Source of the DNA: an uncultured Pelagibacteraceae bacterium
GTDB taxonomy: Bacteria > Pseudomonadota > Alphaproteobacteria > Pelagibacterales > Pelagibacteraceae
Assembly (NCBI GenBank): GCA_902596205.1
Contig: CACJSY010000005.1
Coordinates: 1 to 64,000 of the forward strand
Direction of reading: 5' to 3'
Length of the DNA stretch: 64,000 bases
Part shown: one piece after another, positions 8,367 to 16,865 of the stretch
How positions within the stretch are numbered: the first letter of the stretch is position 1
Layout of the letters: each line of letters opens with the position of its first letter
Notes under the pieces: generated by a model
Databases searched by the model: none
Seen by the model: only the letters and a program-made list of their open reading frames with translations
What the model was told of the DNA's origin: nothing
Made by a program: the position numbers and the translations under genes

Positions 8367-9446
8367 CTAAATTTCATTTAGTTCTTTTATATAATTTTCA
8401 TAATCAACTGTATCGATAAATTTGGCTTTTTGGTTTTTAGAAAGGTCTGTAGCTGCCCAATTTTCTGGTTTAGTAGGATCGCTAGATCTAGCGTTTGTGC
8501 CAGAATTATCCTTCTTAAAATTCAAGAAATTTTTTTTCAAGGTTTTACTGTTTTCTAATATTTCTAAACCTTTTTTTAACAATTTTTGATTACATTCAAC
8601 GAGTTCATAACCTAACATCTTTAAATAATCCTTTAGTAAATACTGCACCAATACTATTTCCCATTCTTTTAAGTTATTTTTCCACTCTGAAATCCGACTT
8701 TCTGAAAATCCAAAAACTTTTTTTTTTGAATAAGCCGAAATATTAACATAATTATATTTAGTATTTATCAGTAGAGGCCAACTATCAACGTTCAGCATAT
8801 TCTCGTCATAATCGACATTAGCAAACTGACATAATTTTTTTGCTGAAATTTCTGGAGATTTGTGAATTTCCTCAAATTTGACAGTTATAAATCTGTTTGA
8901 ACTATATTCTTTTTCATATTTTAACTTGTAATTAATTGCATCAACCCAAAAAAAGATAATATCAAGATAATCATAGCCCTCTAAATATGTTAACTTTTTG
9001 AACGAAGATAATATTGATCTTGGATCTCTAATTACTTGGTAAGCTTTGTAATTTTTATTTAAATTTAATAAATTTCCAATATTTCTCCACTCTGTATTTG
9101 CAGATTCTCCAATAATTTTTTTTCCAGGTATTTCATTTAACAAAAAACTATTTAAAGAGTTTAAAACATCAGAATAATCATTTACCTTATTAAAATGATT
9201 AAAAATTTTATGATAAGGTATATTAATCCTTTTCCGATACTTTAATCTTAAACATAACTCTTTAACAAGTCTCAATTGGTTTTTTGAGTCAGCAATTGGG
9301 TTATATCTGTTATAAATAAATCTAAAAAAATGAATCAGATCTTTTGTTATAATTATGTTTTTATTTGCTGATAATAAATTTGCAACCAGGGATGATCCGG
9401 ATCTTGATGTGCTTGTTCCAAAAATAAAATTTTCTGTCTTTATCAT
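8367..9446 (-). CDS. Sulfotransferase family protein
   Basis: A 359-residue PAPS-dependent sulfotransferase candidate. The 5'-phosphosulfate loop is FGTSTSRSGSSLVANLL (residues 9-25) and the 3'-phosphate motif is VIRDPRSILSSFKKL (about 137-151), both diagnostic. The C-terminal ~60 residues (TNARSSDPTKPENWAA) are an extension outside the core fold. It lies within the legionaminate-type operon, overlapping legF by 4 bases and upstream of the APS kinase gene. It therefore probably transfers sulfate to a hydroxyl of the surface glycan. The family is clear; the acceptor is unknown. Confidence 0.82.
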   Translation of the reverse strand: MIKTENFIFGTSTSRSGSSLVANLLSANKNIIITKDLIHFFRFIYNRYNPIADSKNQLRLVKELCLRLKYRKRINIPYHKIFNHFNKVNDYSDVLNSLNSFLLNEIPGKKIIGESANTEWRNIGNLLNLNKNYKAYQVIRDPRSILSSFKKLTYLEGYDYLDIIFFWVDAINYKLKYEKEYSSNRFITVKFEEIHKSPEISAKKLCQFANVDYDENMLNVDSWPLLINTKYNYVNISAYSKKKVFGFSESRISEWKNNLKEWEIVLVQYLLKDYLKMLGYELVECNQKLLKKGLEILENSKTLKKNFLNFKKDNSGTNARSSDPTKPENWAATDLSKNQKAKFIDTVDYENYIKELNEI

Positions 9447-10117
9447 TCTTTAATTGATCTAGCTATTTTTAAGTCGTAAATATTATCAATATCAATATTT
9501 TCTTTCTGTGATTTTAAGATAAAGCCCTTTAATTTTTTAATATAGAAAGTTTTTTGGGATCTAAGAATACTTGGTTTTATTATATAAAATGATCCGTTAG
9601 GTCTATAAAAATTATTTTTTTGATTAAAAATATTCATTAATTTATTTTTTTCTTTCATAAAAAAAAATTTATGTGAATTTGTATTGTTAACTTTACCTAT
9701 TGAAATAATTGAAAATTTTTTATTTTTTTCAAACAAATTTAATCCTTTTAATATTGAGTTTTTTTTTCTAAAAGGAGAAGTAGGCTGTAATAATAATAAA
9801 CAATTGACCTTTTTAAAATTTTTTTCATACCAATTCAAAGCATGTAATACGACATTTTCAGAGGAGGCTTTGTCAGAAGAAAGTTTTTTTGGTCGAAGCC
9901 AAGGAACATTTATTTGATTTTGTTTTGCAATTTTTTGAATTTTTGAGCTATCAGTTGAGATAATTATATTTTCTTTGTCAGTAATTTGTTTAGCTATATC
10001 AATAGTCCTTTGAATAAGACTTTTTTTATTTACTTTTAATAAATTTTTATTTGGTAATCTTTTGGAATTTTTTCTTGCAGGAATAACTATTAAAATCTTT
10101 AAATTTTTTTCTTGCAT
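9443..10117 (-). CDS. legF: Acylneuraminate/legionaminate cytidylyltransferase (LegF-like)
   Basis: The ORF track starts this at a TTG (10132). The in-frame ATG at 10117 (MQEKNLKILIVIPARKNSKR) is more likely and gives about 224 residues. Motif IVIPARKNSKRLPNKN is the CTP-binding signature, followed by LLLQPTSPFR, typical of CMP-sugar synthetases. It would activate the NeuB product with CTP. The start overlaps the end of the TylF-like gene by 19 bases and the stop overlaps the sulfotransferase gene, which implies translational coupling. A second, PseF-type cytidylyltransferase lies at 4186, so two CMP-nonulosonates may be made. Confidence 0.85.
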   Translation of the reverse strand: MQEKNLKILIVIPARKNSKRLPNKNLLKVNKKSLIQRTIDIAKQITDKENIIISTDSSKIQKIAKQNQINVPWLRPKKLSSDKASSENVVLHALNWYEKNFKKVNCLLLLQPTSPFRKKNSILKGLNLFEKNKKFSIISIGKVNNTNSHKFFFMKEKNKLMNIFNQKNNFYRPNGSFYIIKPSILRSQKTFYIKKLKGFILKSQKENIDIDNIYDLKIARSIKE

Positions 10118-10788
10118 ACAATGTAAGAACAATGGTCGTGGTAACCAATTTTTTTAATTTCAACTTTTTTATTTCTAAAGAAGTAATCAATTGCTTTTGT
10201 AGCACCAACTTCGACAGCATAATCATCTATCAAAATAATACCGTTATTTGACATCAACTTATAAAAATATTTGAGAGCAGCAATGGTTGGCTGATAAACA
10301 TCCATGTCTAAATGTAATAATGCAATCTTAGTATGCTTGTTTTTTTTTAAATATTTTGGAATAGTTTTTTTTACATCTCCCTTAATTAATTCAAAGTTGG
10401 TAAATTTTTTTTCATTTAGTATTTTACTCAATTCTCTGTCGTTAATTCCTTTTCCATGCTCCTTATTCCAATTTGAAATAAATTTTTTATCATCAATATT
10501 TTTTTGATTAGTAAACAATCCAAAATCATCGAAACCGATTATTTTCCTAGAAGCATTAGTTTCTAAAAGATATCTAAATGATGCAAACTGTAATAACGAA
10601 ACTCCTTTAAAAACTCCACATTCAATAATATCTCCTGGAATGGATAATATTTGTTTATATATTTCATAGTGAGATAAAAGCTTACCATATCTGCTTACAT
10701 CACTTTTTAGATGAAAAATATTTTCACTTTCCCATACTTTATCTTCAGTTATGTTTTTTAAAGTAAAATTTCCTTTTTTTTTTATCAT
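10099..10788 (-). CDS. TylF/MycF-type O-methyltransferase
   Basis: A 229-residue SAM-dependent methyltransferase of the macrocin O-methyltransferase (TylF) family. The SAM site is IIECGVFKGVSLLQFA (about 54-69). KIIGFDDFGLF follows near 83, with the metal-binding acidic motif LLHLDMDVYQPT (about 152-163) and LIDDYAV near 186. These Mg-dependent enzymes methylate sugar hydroxyls. Within the nonulosonate operon it probably adds an O-methyl group to a glycan sugar. It is 3 bases downstream of the ptmE-like gene. Confidence 0.85.
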   Translation of the reverse strand: MIKKKGNFTLKNITEDKVWESENIFHLKSDVSRYGKLLSHYEIYKQILSIPGDIIECGVFKGVSLLQFASFRYLLETNASRKIIGFDDFGLFTNQKNIDDKKFISNWNKEHGKGINDRELSKILNEKKFTNFELIKGDVKKTIPKYLKKNKHTKIALLHLDMDVYQPTIAALKYFYKLMSNNGIILIDDYAVEVGATKAIDYFFRNKKVEIKKIGYHDHCSYIVCKKKI

Positions 10789-10791
10789 TGT

Positions 10792-11847
10792 TTATTTTCT
10801 CTCTATTTTTTTTATTGGATCATAATCTTGAAAACTTCCAATTTCTGACCAATTTTCGTAAATTGGAAAAACTATTGTTTTTTTTCCTTTTTTCTTAATT
10901 GTTTTAAAAAAGTCAGGCATATCTAATTTCTTCTTCTTCAAAGCTTTTATTGTTGCTGGATTAAGCACATAAACTCCAGCATTAATAATTGTAGATTTTT
11001 GAACTGGCTTTTCCTCAAAATCTATAATCTGAATACCTTTTGTTTTCACCACACCATATGGGTTTTTTAAATCAAAAAATTTAACAGCCATTGTTGCTTG
11101 AGATGCATTTTTCTGATGATAATCGATTAAATCTCCGTAATTTATCTCTGTAAGAATGTCTCCGTTAACAACAACTAAAGGTTCATTTGGTATTTTTTTC
11201 ATTAGGCTAAGAGCGCCAGCAGTTCCCATTGGCTTGCTTTCATTAATATAATCTATATCTACGTTAAAGTTTTTTCCGTTTTTAAAATAATCTTTTATCA
11301 TACTGCCTAAATAGTGTGTAGAAATTACAATTTTTGAAAATCCTTGGCTAGAAATGTTGTTGATTATATGTTCTAGTATTGGTGCTCCGGCAACTGTTAA
11401 CATAGGCTTTGGACATTTTAGAGTATAAGGACGTAGTCTCTTACCAAAACCACCTGCCATAATAACTACTAAATTTTTTCTTTTTTTAAGTAGTTTAAAA
11501 TCACTTAATAAATATAACCCTGTAACTTTAAATTTCTCATTTACTTGAGGAACTTGAAGTAAAGATTTTGATCTCATAAAATATTGGACTGTATTATTGC
11601 TCATTGACGAAGTAACAACGAAAGGATTTTTTTTAATTAATGTGGTGATTGGGTCTTCCAAATTTAAACCTCTTAATAAACCTCTTCTTACATCACCATC
11701 AGTTATAGTGCCGATTAGGGTATTATTTCTAGATACAACCAAACAAATCTGTAGACTTGATTTTGATAAACTCCTTACCGCTTCTTTAATTTTACTGGTT
11801 GGTTTTATCAAACATTTTGACCATATATTTTTAGTGACTGAATTCAT
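10792..11847 (-). CDS. ptmE: PtmE-like sugar-1-phosphate nucleotidylyltransferase with N-terminal CBS pair
   Basis: A 351-residue fusion. Residues 1-120 form two CBS domains (ICLVVSRNNTLIGTITDGDVRRG near 35-57). Residues 125-350 form an NTP-transferase domain with VIMAGGFGKRLRPYT (128-142), KPMLTVAGAPILEHI and VVVNGDIL. This layout is that of PtmE, which in Campylobacter makes GDP-glucosamine at the start of the legionaminate pathway. A guanylyl donor is therefore plausible but not provable from sequence. CBS pairs usually bind adenosyl nucleotides and may regulate flux. It lies between the epimerase and methyltransferase genes in the operon. Confidence 0.85.
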   Translation of the reverse strand: MNSVTKNIWSKCLIKPTSKIKEAVRSLSKSSLQICLVVSRNNTLIGTITDGDVRRGLLRGLNLEDPITTLIKKNPFVVTSSMSNNTVQYFMRSKSLLQVPQVNEKFKVTGLYLLSDFKLLKKRKNLVVIMAGGFGKRLRPYTLKCPKPMLTVAGAPILEHIINNISSQGFSKIVISTHYLGSMIKDYFKNGKNFNVDIDYINESKPMGTAGALSLMKKIPNEPLVVVNGDILTEINYGDLIDYHQKNASQATMAVKFFDLKNPYGVVKTKGIQIIDFEEKPVQKSTIINAGVYVLNPATIKALKKKKLDMPDFFKTIKKKGKKTIVFPIYENWSEIGSFQDYDPIKKIERK

Positions 11848-11855
11848 TCTTTTAT

Positions 11856-12983
11856 TTATTTGTAAATTTCATTAAATTTAATTTTATTCAATTCTTTAAT
11901 TATTTTTTTTGCCGTATTTTTTTTCTGATAAGGATTAGTAAAATTAATTTTTTTTTCATTTTTTAATTTATATATTTTCTTAAGAGTATTAAATACATTT
12001 TTTGCTTTTACATTAAAAACACTTTTAGACATGATTCTGCCTTCTTGTCTTTCTCCAATATTAATTGTTGGAATTTTTGCAGAAGGAGCTTCTATAATAC
12101 CACTCGAAGAATTACCTATTATGCAATCAAAATTTTTTAAAAGTTGATAATAGTTTTCTTGACCAACAAATTTAAATAATTTTGCGTTTTTATTTTTTTT
12201 AACAAACTCATTCATTTTTGCAATAATATAATCACTGTCCACATCATGATTTGGGTAAGAAAAAACTATAGAAGTATTTTTCACTTGTTTGAGACAAGTT
12301 AAAAGTTCATTAAAATCTTTTCTTCCTTTTTTTATATTTATTGTTAAAGAATGATAGCTGATTAAAATTCTTTTTTTATTAAAATTAAAATTCATAATAT
12401 TCTTTAAGAAATTATCTTTTTTTTTAATTTTTATTAAGTTTTCCACACTTAAAGACCCGACATTGAAAACTTTTTTAGGACTCTCACCCATTTGGATCAC
12501 TTTAGCCTTATATTTACTTGTTGAGACAAAATGAATAAAAGATAGTTTCGTAATCGCATTTCTTGAGCCATTATCATACGAACCGAGGGTAGTTTCACCA
12601 CCATGTATATGCGCTAGTCTAATTCTTAAAATATTTGCAACTATTGCAGCGCACAGAATTTCATACCTGTCCCCAGTAACTAAAATTAAGTCTGGATTAA
12701 TTTTTTTGAAAACTTTTGAAAAATTTATTAAATAATTACTCATATCTTTAATGATAGAGAACTTGTCATTCTTGTTTAATTTAATTCTAATTTTGTAATC
12801 AATCTGAATTTTATCATTTTTAATGTTTTTAACAGTAGAACCGTACTTTGGGACTAAATGAGAGCCAGTAACTAAAACTTTCGTTTTAAACTTTTTAGAG
12901 GATTTCAACTTTATTATGAGTTCTTTTAAAATACCGTATTCTGCTCTACTACTTGATATTACGCAAATTTTTTTTTTTTTCAT
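11856..12983 (-). CDS. legG: Hydrolysing NDP-sugar 2-epimerase (LegG/NeuC)
   Basis: A 375-residue GT-B-fold enzyme that would release the nucleotide and epimerise C2, giving the free manno sugar used by NeuB. It begins KICVISSSRAEYGILKELI (5-23), typical of hydrolysing epimerases (TGTRAEYGLL). LVTGDRYEIL (about 101) and LAHIHGGETTLGSYD (about 120), where the motif around HIHGGE marks the family, follow; later FDCIIGNSSSGIIEAPS and INIGERQEGR complete the nucleotide site. It is contiguous with legH and the ptmE-like gene. Confidence 0.9.
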   Translation of the reverse strand: MKKKKICVISSSRAEYGILKELIIKLKSSKKFKTKVLVTGSHLVPKYGSTVKNIKNDKIQIDYKIRIKLNKNDKFSIIKDMSNYLINFSKVFKKINPDLILVTGDRYEILCAAIVANILRIRLAHIHGGETTLGSYDNGSRNAITKLSFIHFVSTSKYKAKVIQMGESPKKVFNVGSLSVENLIKIKKKDNFLKNIMNFNFNKKRILISYHSLTINIKKGRKDFNELLTCLKQVKNTSIVFSYPNHDVDSDYIIAKMNEFVKKNKNAKLFKFVGQENYYQLLKNFDCIIGNSSSGIIEAPSAKIPTINIGERQEGRIMSKSVFNVKAKNVFNTLKKIYKLKNEKKINFTNPYQKKNTAKKIIKELNKIKFNEIYK

Positions 12984-13574
12984 TTATATATTTTTTTTAA
13001 CAATCGAACCCATCTGTAAGATTGTATTATTTTTAATTTTAATTGAATTTTTTAATATTGAACCACTCCCGATAAAAGAGTTATTACCTATTTCAACATT
13101 TCCATTTACTGTAGATGAAGTCGATACATGACAAAAATCTCCAACAACAACATCATGTTCAATGATCGCATTGGTATTAATTATACAGTTTATTCCAATT
13201 TTTGTATCAGAGTTTATTTTAACTCCATGAGCTATGAGACAACCTTTGCCAATCTTACTGAATGGCGATATTATTGAGCTTGGCGAAATAATTTTTGGAA
13301 ATCTAAAACCAAAACTTGTCGCTTTTAAATATAATTTTTTTCTCAACTCGTGAGTTTTAATTTGTCCAACAGCCAAAAAAGCAAATTGTACTTCACTTCG
13401 GATATTTTTAAGAATTTTATCGTTTCCTAAAACTTTGTAATTAAAAATTTTTGAGCCTTTTTTTTTCTTATTATCAACCAGCCCAATAATTTCATACTTT
13501 CCTTCGGCATTAATGATATCAATGCAAGATTTTGCGTGGCCACCGGCTCCGATTAAAATAATTTTTTTCTTCAT
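12984..13574 (-). CDS. legH: Sugar O/N-acetyltransferase (LegH/NeuD/PglD family)
   Basis: A 196-residue transferase. The N-terminal Rossmann-like part has IILIGAGGHAKSCIDII (4-20), diagnostic of NeuD/PglD. The C-terminal left-handed beta-helix is made of hexapeptide repeats (for example IAHGVKINSDTKIGINCIIN and IEIGNNSFIGSGSILK). PglD and LegH acetylate the 4-amino group of the UDP/GDP-4-amino-6-deoxy sugar made by a DegT-family aminotransferase, and legC overlaps it here by 4 bases. Acetyl-CoA is the family donor. Confidence 0.88.
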   Translation of the reverse strand: MKKKIILIGAGGHAKSCIDIINAEGKYEIIGLVDNKKKKGSKIFNYKVLGNDKILKNIRSEVQFAFLAVGQIKTHELRKKLYLKATSFGFRFPKIISPSSIISPFSKIGKGCLIAHGVKINSDTKIGINCIINTNAIIEHDVVVGDFCHVSTSSTVNGNVEIGNNSFIGSGSILKNSIKIKNNTILQMGSIVKKNI

Positions 13575-14749
13575 TTAATAAATTTAGAACCACTAGGGAG
13601 ATTGATGACTTTCTCGTATATTTCTTCAGCATTTTTCAGATTCATCATAGGGTTTTTTTTAAAATGTTTTAATAGATGTAAAGGTTTCCAAATTGGTCTT
13701 GTAAAAATATTTTTATTATTAGTTAAAGTTAGTATTTTATTTTTTTTAGAGTAATACTTTTTTTCTAAAATAAGTGCTTGAAGCCAATAGTTGCTCTTAG
13801 ATTTTTTCGGTTCCTTAAGAATTTTAGCTTGTTTAAAATTTTTAAAATTTTTTTCATATCTTTTAAACAAACTTCTTTTCTTCTTTAAAAAATTTTTTAG
13901 TTTTTCTAATTGACCTAGTCCCAAAGCAGCATTTATTGCTGGCATTTTGTAGTTATATCCAGGTTCACTATGAATATATTCCCATTTATGAAATTCTTTT
14001 GCACCATTAGATAATAAATTCGCATATTCATACAATTTTCTATTATTTGTAAGTAAGGCTCCACCACCACCTGTAGTAATTGTTTTATTTCCATTAAAGC
14101 TTAAAATTCCAATGTCTGAAAAAGTTCCCAAGTGCCTTTTTTTATAATAACTGCCAATACATTCTGCAGCGTCTTCTATTACTGGAATTTTAAATTTTTT
14201 GGTAATTTTTAAAATATCATCTATTTTAGCTGGATGACCAAAAACATGAACAACTATTAAAGCAGTAATTCTTTTTTTTGTTTTTTTGTTAATTAAGAAA
14301 TTATTTTTTCTTACCGTTGTTTTTTTTAAATAGGTTTCTAATTTAATAGGGTCTATCCCAAAATTTTCAGTCTCTGAGTCTACAAAATGAGGAGTCGCGC
14401 CAGCCATTTTGATAGCATTAGCTGTTCCAGCAAAAGTTATGCTAGGCACTAAAATTTCATCATCATTTTGAACGCCTAGAATTTTCAAACATAAATGTAA
14501 GGCGGTAGTTCCGTTAATCAAACTTAATACATATTTTGAATTTGTTATTTTTTTAATTTTTTTTTCAAATAATTTCACAAATTCACCCGCCGTTGAAACA
14601 AATGTACTTTTTACACATTTATTTAAATATTTTATTTCTTTTTGATCAAAATTTGGTTCGTGTAAGAAAGCTTTTTCATTTTTCTTTTTTAAATTTAAAG
14701 TTTTTCTTAATCTGAAAAGTACATCATTTTCTAAGTTATAAGGTCTCAT
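13571..14749 (-). CDS. legC: LegC-family aminotransferase (DegT/DnrJ/EryC1)
   Basis: A 392-residue PLP enzyme that would aminate the 4-keto-6-deoxy NDP-sugar. NGTTALHLCLKILGV (about 80) is the phosphate-binding turn. ALIVVHVFGHPAKIDDI and IPVIEDAAECIGS (about 190) carry the cofactor aspartate, and SFNGNKTITTGGGGAL (about 218-233) holds the Schiff-base lysine. The N-terminal extension before the DegT core (about 45 residues) is usual for LegC. Its neighbours legH, legG and neuB support the assignment. A PseC-type paralogue is at 19675. Confidence 0.9.
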   Translation of the reverse strand: MRPYNLENDVLFRLRKTLNLKKKNEKAFLHEPNFDQKEIKYLNKCVKSTFVSTAGEFVKLFEKKIKKITNSKYVLSLINGTTALHLCLKILGVQNDDEILVPSITFAGTANAIKMAGATPHFVDSETENFGIDPIKLETYLKKTTVRKNNFLINKKTKKRITALIVVHVFGHPAKIDDILKITKKFKIPVIEDAAECIGSYYKKRHLGTFSDIGILSFNGNKTITTGGGGALLTNNRKLYEYANLLSNGAKEFHKWEYIHSEPGYNYKMPAINAALGLGQLEKLKNFLKKKRSLFKRYEKNFKNFKQAKILKEPKKSKSNYWLQALILEKKYYSKKNKILTLTNNKNIFTRPIWKPLHLLKHFKKNPMMNLKNAEEIYEKVINLPSGSKFIK

Positions 14750-15738
14750 CTATTTATCTTATAATTACCGTATTTATTTTTATTAGTGAAAGCGTCCTCA
14801 AATTTTTTTTTATTAATACATTCAATTATTTCATCAACACCATCGCTTACAGATACCATTTTGTGATCTATAAATTTATTAATTTTATTAAAATTAATTT
14901 TGTAATCTCTTTTATCTGGACCGTCCCCAATATATTTTATAATGCATTTATTTTTTATTTTTTTGGAAATTAATTCTACAATTTGTCTTTTTGTAAAATT
15001 ATTTTCGTTTGAACCTACATTAAAAACTTGGTTTCTTACCGTATCATCGTCTAAGTTTAAAAGCTTAAATAAGACTGTTGCAAAATCATTTACATGACAG
15101 TATGGTCTCCATGTATCTGGGTCATAAACCTCGAGCTGTTTATTTTGAATTAAATCATTTGTAAATTGGTTGATTGTTAAGTCAAACCTCATTCTAGGAG
15201 ATAATCCAAAGGCAGTAGCAAACCTTAGAATAATAGGCGAAAAATCAAAATTTTTATTGTTATCTAAAATAAATTTTTCTATATCTACTTTTGTTTTGGC
15301 ATAAATTGAAAGGGGATTTAATGAGAAGCTTTCATCGACTAATTTATCATTATTTGTCAATCCGTAATTAGAACAGGTAGATATAAATATTACTTTATTT
15401 AAATTCTTATTTTTAAAAAAATTCAAACATGATTTTATACCTTCGTAATTAATTTCAACTGATTCCCTAGGATATTTTTTTGACAAAGGATCGCCAACAA
15501 TTCCTGCTAAAATTATGACATCCGTTATATCTTTAATAGATTTTTGAAGATCTTCTAAGTTACACAAGTCACCTTTTAAAAAATTGAAATTTTCATTTTT
15601 ATTTAGATCTCTTATTGAAAATTCATTATCAAATAATAAATTATCTAATATTCTTACGCCTAAACCTAGTGATAAAAAATATTTTGCTACAACAGCACCA
15701 ATATATCCACTTCCTCCAATAAGTAATACTTTTTTCAT
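14746..15738 (-). CDS. NAD-dependent sugar epimerase/dehydratase (extended SDR), LegB position
   Basis: A 330-residue extended SDR. VLLIGGSGYIGAVVAKYF (4-21) is the GxxGxxG NAD site, and SIYAKTKVDIEK (about 142-153) supplies the catalytic Tyr and Lys after a serine (ISTCSNYG). WRPYCHVNDFATV near 208 is the usual C-terminal sugar-binding turn. In legionaminate clusters this slot is held by LegB, the 4,6-dehydratase, but LegB orthologues have a different N-terminus and I cannot assign 4,6-dehydratase specifically. It overlaps legC by 4 bases. It could alternatively be a C4-epimerase. Confidence 0.72.
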   Translation of the reverse strand: MKKVLLIGGSGYIGAVVAKYFLSLGLGVRILDNLLFDNEFSIRDLNKNENFNFLKGDLCNLEDLQKSIKDITDVIILAGIVGDPLSKKYPRESVEINYEGIKSCLNFFKNKNLNKVIFISTCSNYGLTNNDKLVDESFSLNPLSIYAKTKVDIEKFILDNNKNFDFSPIILRFATAFGLSPRMRFDLTINQFTNDLIQNKQLEVYDPDTWRPYCHVNDFATVLFKLLNLDDDTVRNQVFNVGSNENNFTKRQIVELISKKIKNKCIIKYIGDGPDKRDYKINFNKINKFIDHKMVSVSDGVDEIIECINKKKFEDAFTNKNKYGNYKINR

Positions 15739-16038
15739 TTATTTTTTGTTAATTTCTGCTTTGAGACTCTCATATTCTTTTGAAATCTTATTCAAATATC
15801 TTATTGTTAATTTTGTCTTTTCTGTAAAACCTTTTGGTGTGAGATAATAAACATAATTTAATTTTTTGGGATTTTTTTTAAAATTTGCAAATTTTATCAA
15901 GCCCTTTTTTTTTAAAGCATTTAAAATATAATTAAATTTACCCAGACTAAATCCCAAGTTTTTCGCTAGCTCTCTTTGAGATTTTGACGGATTATTATCA
16001 ATATTTCTTAATACTTTTAAAAAATCGTTGTTTTTCAT
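15739..16038 (-). CDS. MarR-like EPS-associated transcriptional regulator
   Basis: A 99-residue winged-helix protein. Residues 8-70 show SKSQRELAKNLGFSLGKFNYILNALKKKGLIKF, a MarR/DUF977-type helix-turn-helix, then a wing (LNYVYYLTPKGFTEKT). A C-terminal helix (YLNKISKEYESLKAEI) is suited to dimerisation. The size and shape match the family annotated as 'MarR family EPS-associated transcriptional regulator'. It is the first gene of the nonulosonate operon and abuts the SDR stop. A palindrome TGTTCA-N5-TGAACA overlaps its predicted -10 box, and near-copies occur before pseB and the aldolase gene. I infer autoregulation and control of the island. Confidence 0.82.
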   Translation of the reverse strand: MKNNDFLKVLRNIDNNPSKSQRELAKNLGFSLGKFNYILNALKKKGLIKFANFKKNPKKLNYVYYLTPKGFTEKTKLTIRYLNKISKEYESLKAEINKK

Positions 16039-16054
16039 TGTATAATATATGTAT

Positions 16055-16096
16055 TGTTCAAAAAATGAACATAATGTATTACTATTTTCAAATCAA
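16055..16096 (-). promoter_or_regulatory. Promoter and palindromic operator of the MarR/leg operon (possibly bidirectional)
   Basis: On the minus strand, TTGATT (16096-16091), a 16-base spacer and TTATGT (16074-16069) form a promoter candidate 31 bases upstream of the regulator's ATG. The inverted repeat TGTTCATTTTTTGAACA (16071-16055) starts within the -10 box. The same palindrome lies between this operon and the divergent plus-strand methyltransferase gene (ATG 16140), for which TTGTTT-N18-TATTGT could serve. Sites at 18640 and 31594 share the geometry. The binding protein is inferred to be the adjacent MarR-like regulator. Confidence 0.7.
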
Positions 16097-16139
16097 TTAA
16101 ATAATTTTAGAATTTAAAAAAAAATTATTGAAAAAAATT

Positions 16140-16862
16140 ATGAAATTCATCAGGACTCATGACCATATTTATTTGACTGAAAATAGGTATAAAAAACCTA
16201 AGGAAATGTTCAAATTTATTGAAAAAAAGGCTTTTAAAAAAAAAGAGGGCTACAAAAAAAAATTAATTTGTGATTTTGGGTGTGCTGCAGGTGAGTTTCT
16301 TTATTACCTCGAAAAAAAAAGACCTAGCAATGAATATTACGGTACAGATATAAGACTTGACTTATTAAAAAAAGCTAAAAAATTTTTACCGACTGTAAAG
16401 TTTTTAAAAAAATCAGTTTTAAAAAAAGAATCTTTCCCGCAAAAAATTTTTCACAAAAGTTTTTTGTGCGGTGTACATCCAATATTTGACGAATTTGAAA
16501 AATGTTTTTCTAACTTGATTTACTGGACCAAAAATGCCGGTGAAATATTTATTTTTGATATGTTTAATCAATACCCAATAGATGTTCTAATAAAATACCG
16601 TAATTCTAAAGATTATAATAAAAAAAAAAATTATGAGAGTGGGTGGAATAATTTTTCGAGAAAATCAGTTTCAATATTTTTAAAAAAACAGCGTAGAGTA
16701 AAAAATTTTTCATTTCATAAATTTGAAATGCCTTTTGATCTTAAAAGACAAAAAGATCCTGTAAGAAGCTGGACGATAAAATCTAAAAATAAAAGACTTA
16801 TGATAAACGGTTTGAATATAATCCAACCTCAAACATTATTAATAATAAGATTAAGGAAATAG
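16140..16862 (+). CDS. Class I SAM-dependent methyltransferase
   Basis: The track begins at a TTG (16128). The in-frame ATG at 16140 (MKFIRTHDHIYLTENRYK) is preferred, giving 240 residues. Motif LICDFGCAAGEFLYYLE (about 43-59) is the SAM-binding glycine loop, and YYGTDIRLDLL the following acidic loop. The acceptor is unknown. It leads a plus-strand group with a deacetylase and formyltransferase, divergent from the leg operon across a shared palindrome. A role in modifying a sugar or lipid-linked glycan is inferred only from context. The 3' end is 3 bases before the next gene. Confidence 0.75.
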   Translation: MKFIRTHDHIYLTENRYKKPKEMFKFIEKKAFKKKEGYKKKLICDFGCAAGEFLYYLEKKRPSNEYYGTDIRLDLLKKAKKFLPTVKFLKKSVLKKESFPQKIFHKSFLCGVHPIFDEFEKCFSNLIYWTKNAGEIFIFDMFNQYPIDVLIKYRNSKDYNKKKNYESGWNNFSRKSVSIFLKKQRRVKNFSFHKFEMPFDLKRQKDPVRSWTIKSKNKRLMINGLNIIQPQTLLIIRLRK

Positions 16863-16865
16863 CTT

